DNA from: a bacterium
Lineage (GTDB): Bacteria > UBP15 > UBA6099 > DSWB01
DNA length: 5,755 nt
Assembly: GCA_020061125.1 (NCBI GenBank)
Contig: JAGUYV010000494.1
Coordinates: 1 to 5,755, forward strand
Reading direction: 5' to 3'
The notes beneath the pieces are model-generated. The model saw nothing but the letters and a program-made list of their open reading frames with translations. It was not told the DNA's origin and ran no database searches. The stretch's first letter is position 1; each line of letters starts with the position of its first letter. This document shows positions 5,402 to 5,755 of the stretch, in pieces. A program made the translations under genes and the position numbers.

Positions 5402-5755
5402 ATGACCCATCCCATCGCCAAGCACAAGATCCTTTCGTGCTACCATGAAATCCGCGGGCTGCAGCGTGGAGACATGCCCTCCCCGCGCACGGTGGAGCTG
5501 TTCGTAACTTCCGCATGCAATCACAACTGCATCGGCTGCCACACGCGCGAGTTGCGAAACGGCCGCGCCGCGCACCTGGACATCGCCCGCGCCGAGGCGC
5601 TTCTGGCCGAATGGCGCGCCCTGGGCGTCGAGGGTCTGGAGATCTCCGGAATCGGTGAACCCCTGCTCTACCCGCATCTGGAGCGCCTGCTCGCCTCGGC
5701 GCACGCGCTCGGGTTCCGCTCCGGGCTGCTCACCAACGGCTCCCTGCTGCACACC
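5402..5755 (+). CDS. radical SAM protein (partial, N-terminal 118 residues)
   Basis: The open frame runs off the right edge. Its first 118 residues show a radical SAM core: the 4Fe-4S cluster motif CNHNCIGC (C39, C43, C46, the CxxxCxxC pattern), then EISGIGEP (80-87, the GGEP-type SAM-binding motif), and LLTNGS (109-114) on the following strand. Enzymes of this family cleave S-adenosylmethionine to make a 5'-deoxyadenosyl radical. The arrangement resembles SPASM or Fe-S oxidoreductase-type members such as those that modify peptides or act as maturases, but the C-terminal part that would decide this is missing. The ATG at 5402 has only weak ribosome binding sites (AGG at 5391-5393, or GGAG at 5385-5388, which is 13 bases away), so the exact start is somewhat uncertain. 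Its promoter and the upstream terminator make it a separate unit from the epimerase. Confidence 0.88.
   Translation, partial: MTHPIAKHKILSCYHEIRGLQRGDMPSPRTVELFVTSACNHNCIGCHTRELRNGRAAHLDIARAEALLAEWRALGVEGLEISGIGEPLLYPHLERLLASAHALGFRSGLLTNGSLLHT

Noticed and set aside
1-5755. A defence system, mobile element or biosynthetic cluster
   Set aside because: No transposase, integrase, toxin-antitoxin pair, nuclease-helicase set, terminal inverted repeats or CRISPR repeats are visible, and genes are separated by their own promoters and terminators. The radical SAM gene at the edge could belong to a cluster beyond the window, but nothing here shows it.

Overview
The window looks like chromosomal DNA of a GC-rich bacterium, probably Gram-negative. 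Genes are GC-rich and the spacers between them hold AT-rich sigma-70-type promoters, several with a perfect TATAAT. Ribosome binding sites are of the GGAG/AGGAGG type, Rho-independent terminators are strong, and one product carries a clear Sec signal peptide. The phylum cannot be named from this sequence alone. There is no tRNA, rRNA, CRISPR array, insertion sequence or phage gene, and the window reads as ordinary single-gene transcription units rather than one operon.

Layout. Bases 1-570 (minus) hold the first 190 codons of a RimK-type ATP-grasp glutamate ligase, cut by the window edge. A 198-base divergent control region follows, with a promoter for each direction. Bases 769-1605 (plus) encode a secreted endonuclease/exonuclease/phosphatase-fold phosphodiesterase closest to the sphingomyelinase C group. 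This gene converges on a class II aldolase gene at 1725-3098 (minus), with one hairpin between them that can serve as a terminator for both. The aldolase starts at a TTG behind an ideal ribosome binding site, and its leader contains a GC-rich hairpin. Upstream of it on the same strand, but separated by a hairpin and by the aldolase's own promoter, is a TetR-family repressor (3245-3811). That gene's leader carries an operator-like dyad of TTAG/TTAC repeats. Divergent from tetR is an extended SDR (NAD-dependent epimerase/dehydratase type, 4050-5264, plus), which begins with a histone-H1-like lysine/alanine tail. It ends in a textbook terminator. A new promoter then starts a radical SAM gene that runs off the right edge (5402-5755).

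How the genes work together. No pathway ties all six together. The aldolase (sugar phosphate chemistry) and the SDR (often nucleotide-sugar or sterol-like substrates) could both belong to carbohydrate metabolism, and the TetR protein sits between them, but only autoregulation of tetR is directly suggested by the DNA. The most unusual items are the H1-like tail on a metabolic SDR, the extended divergent class II aldolase with a TTG start, and the secreted sphingomyelinase-like enzyme. I found no convincing new multi-gene system.
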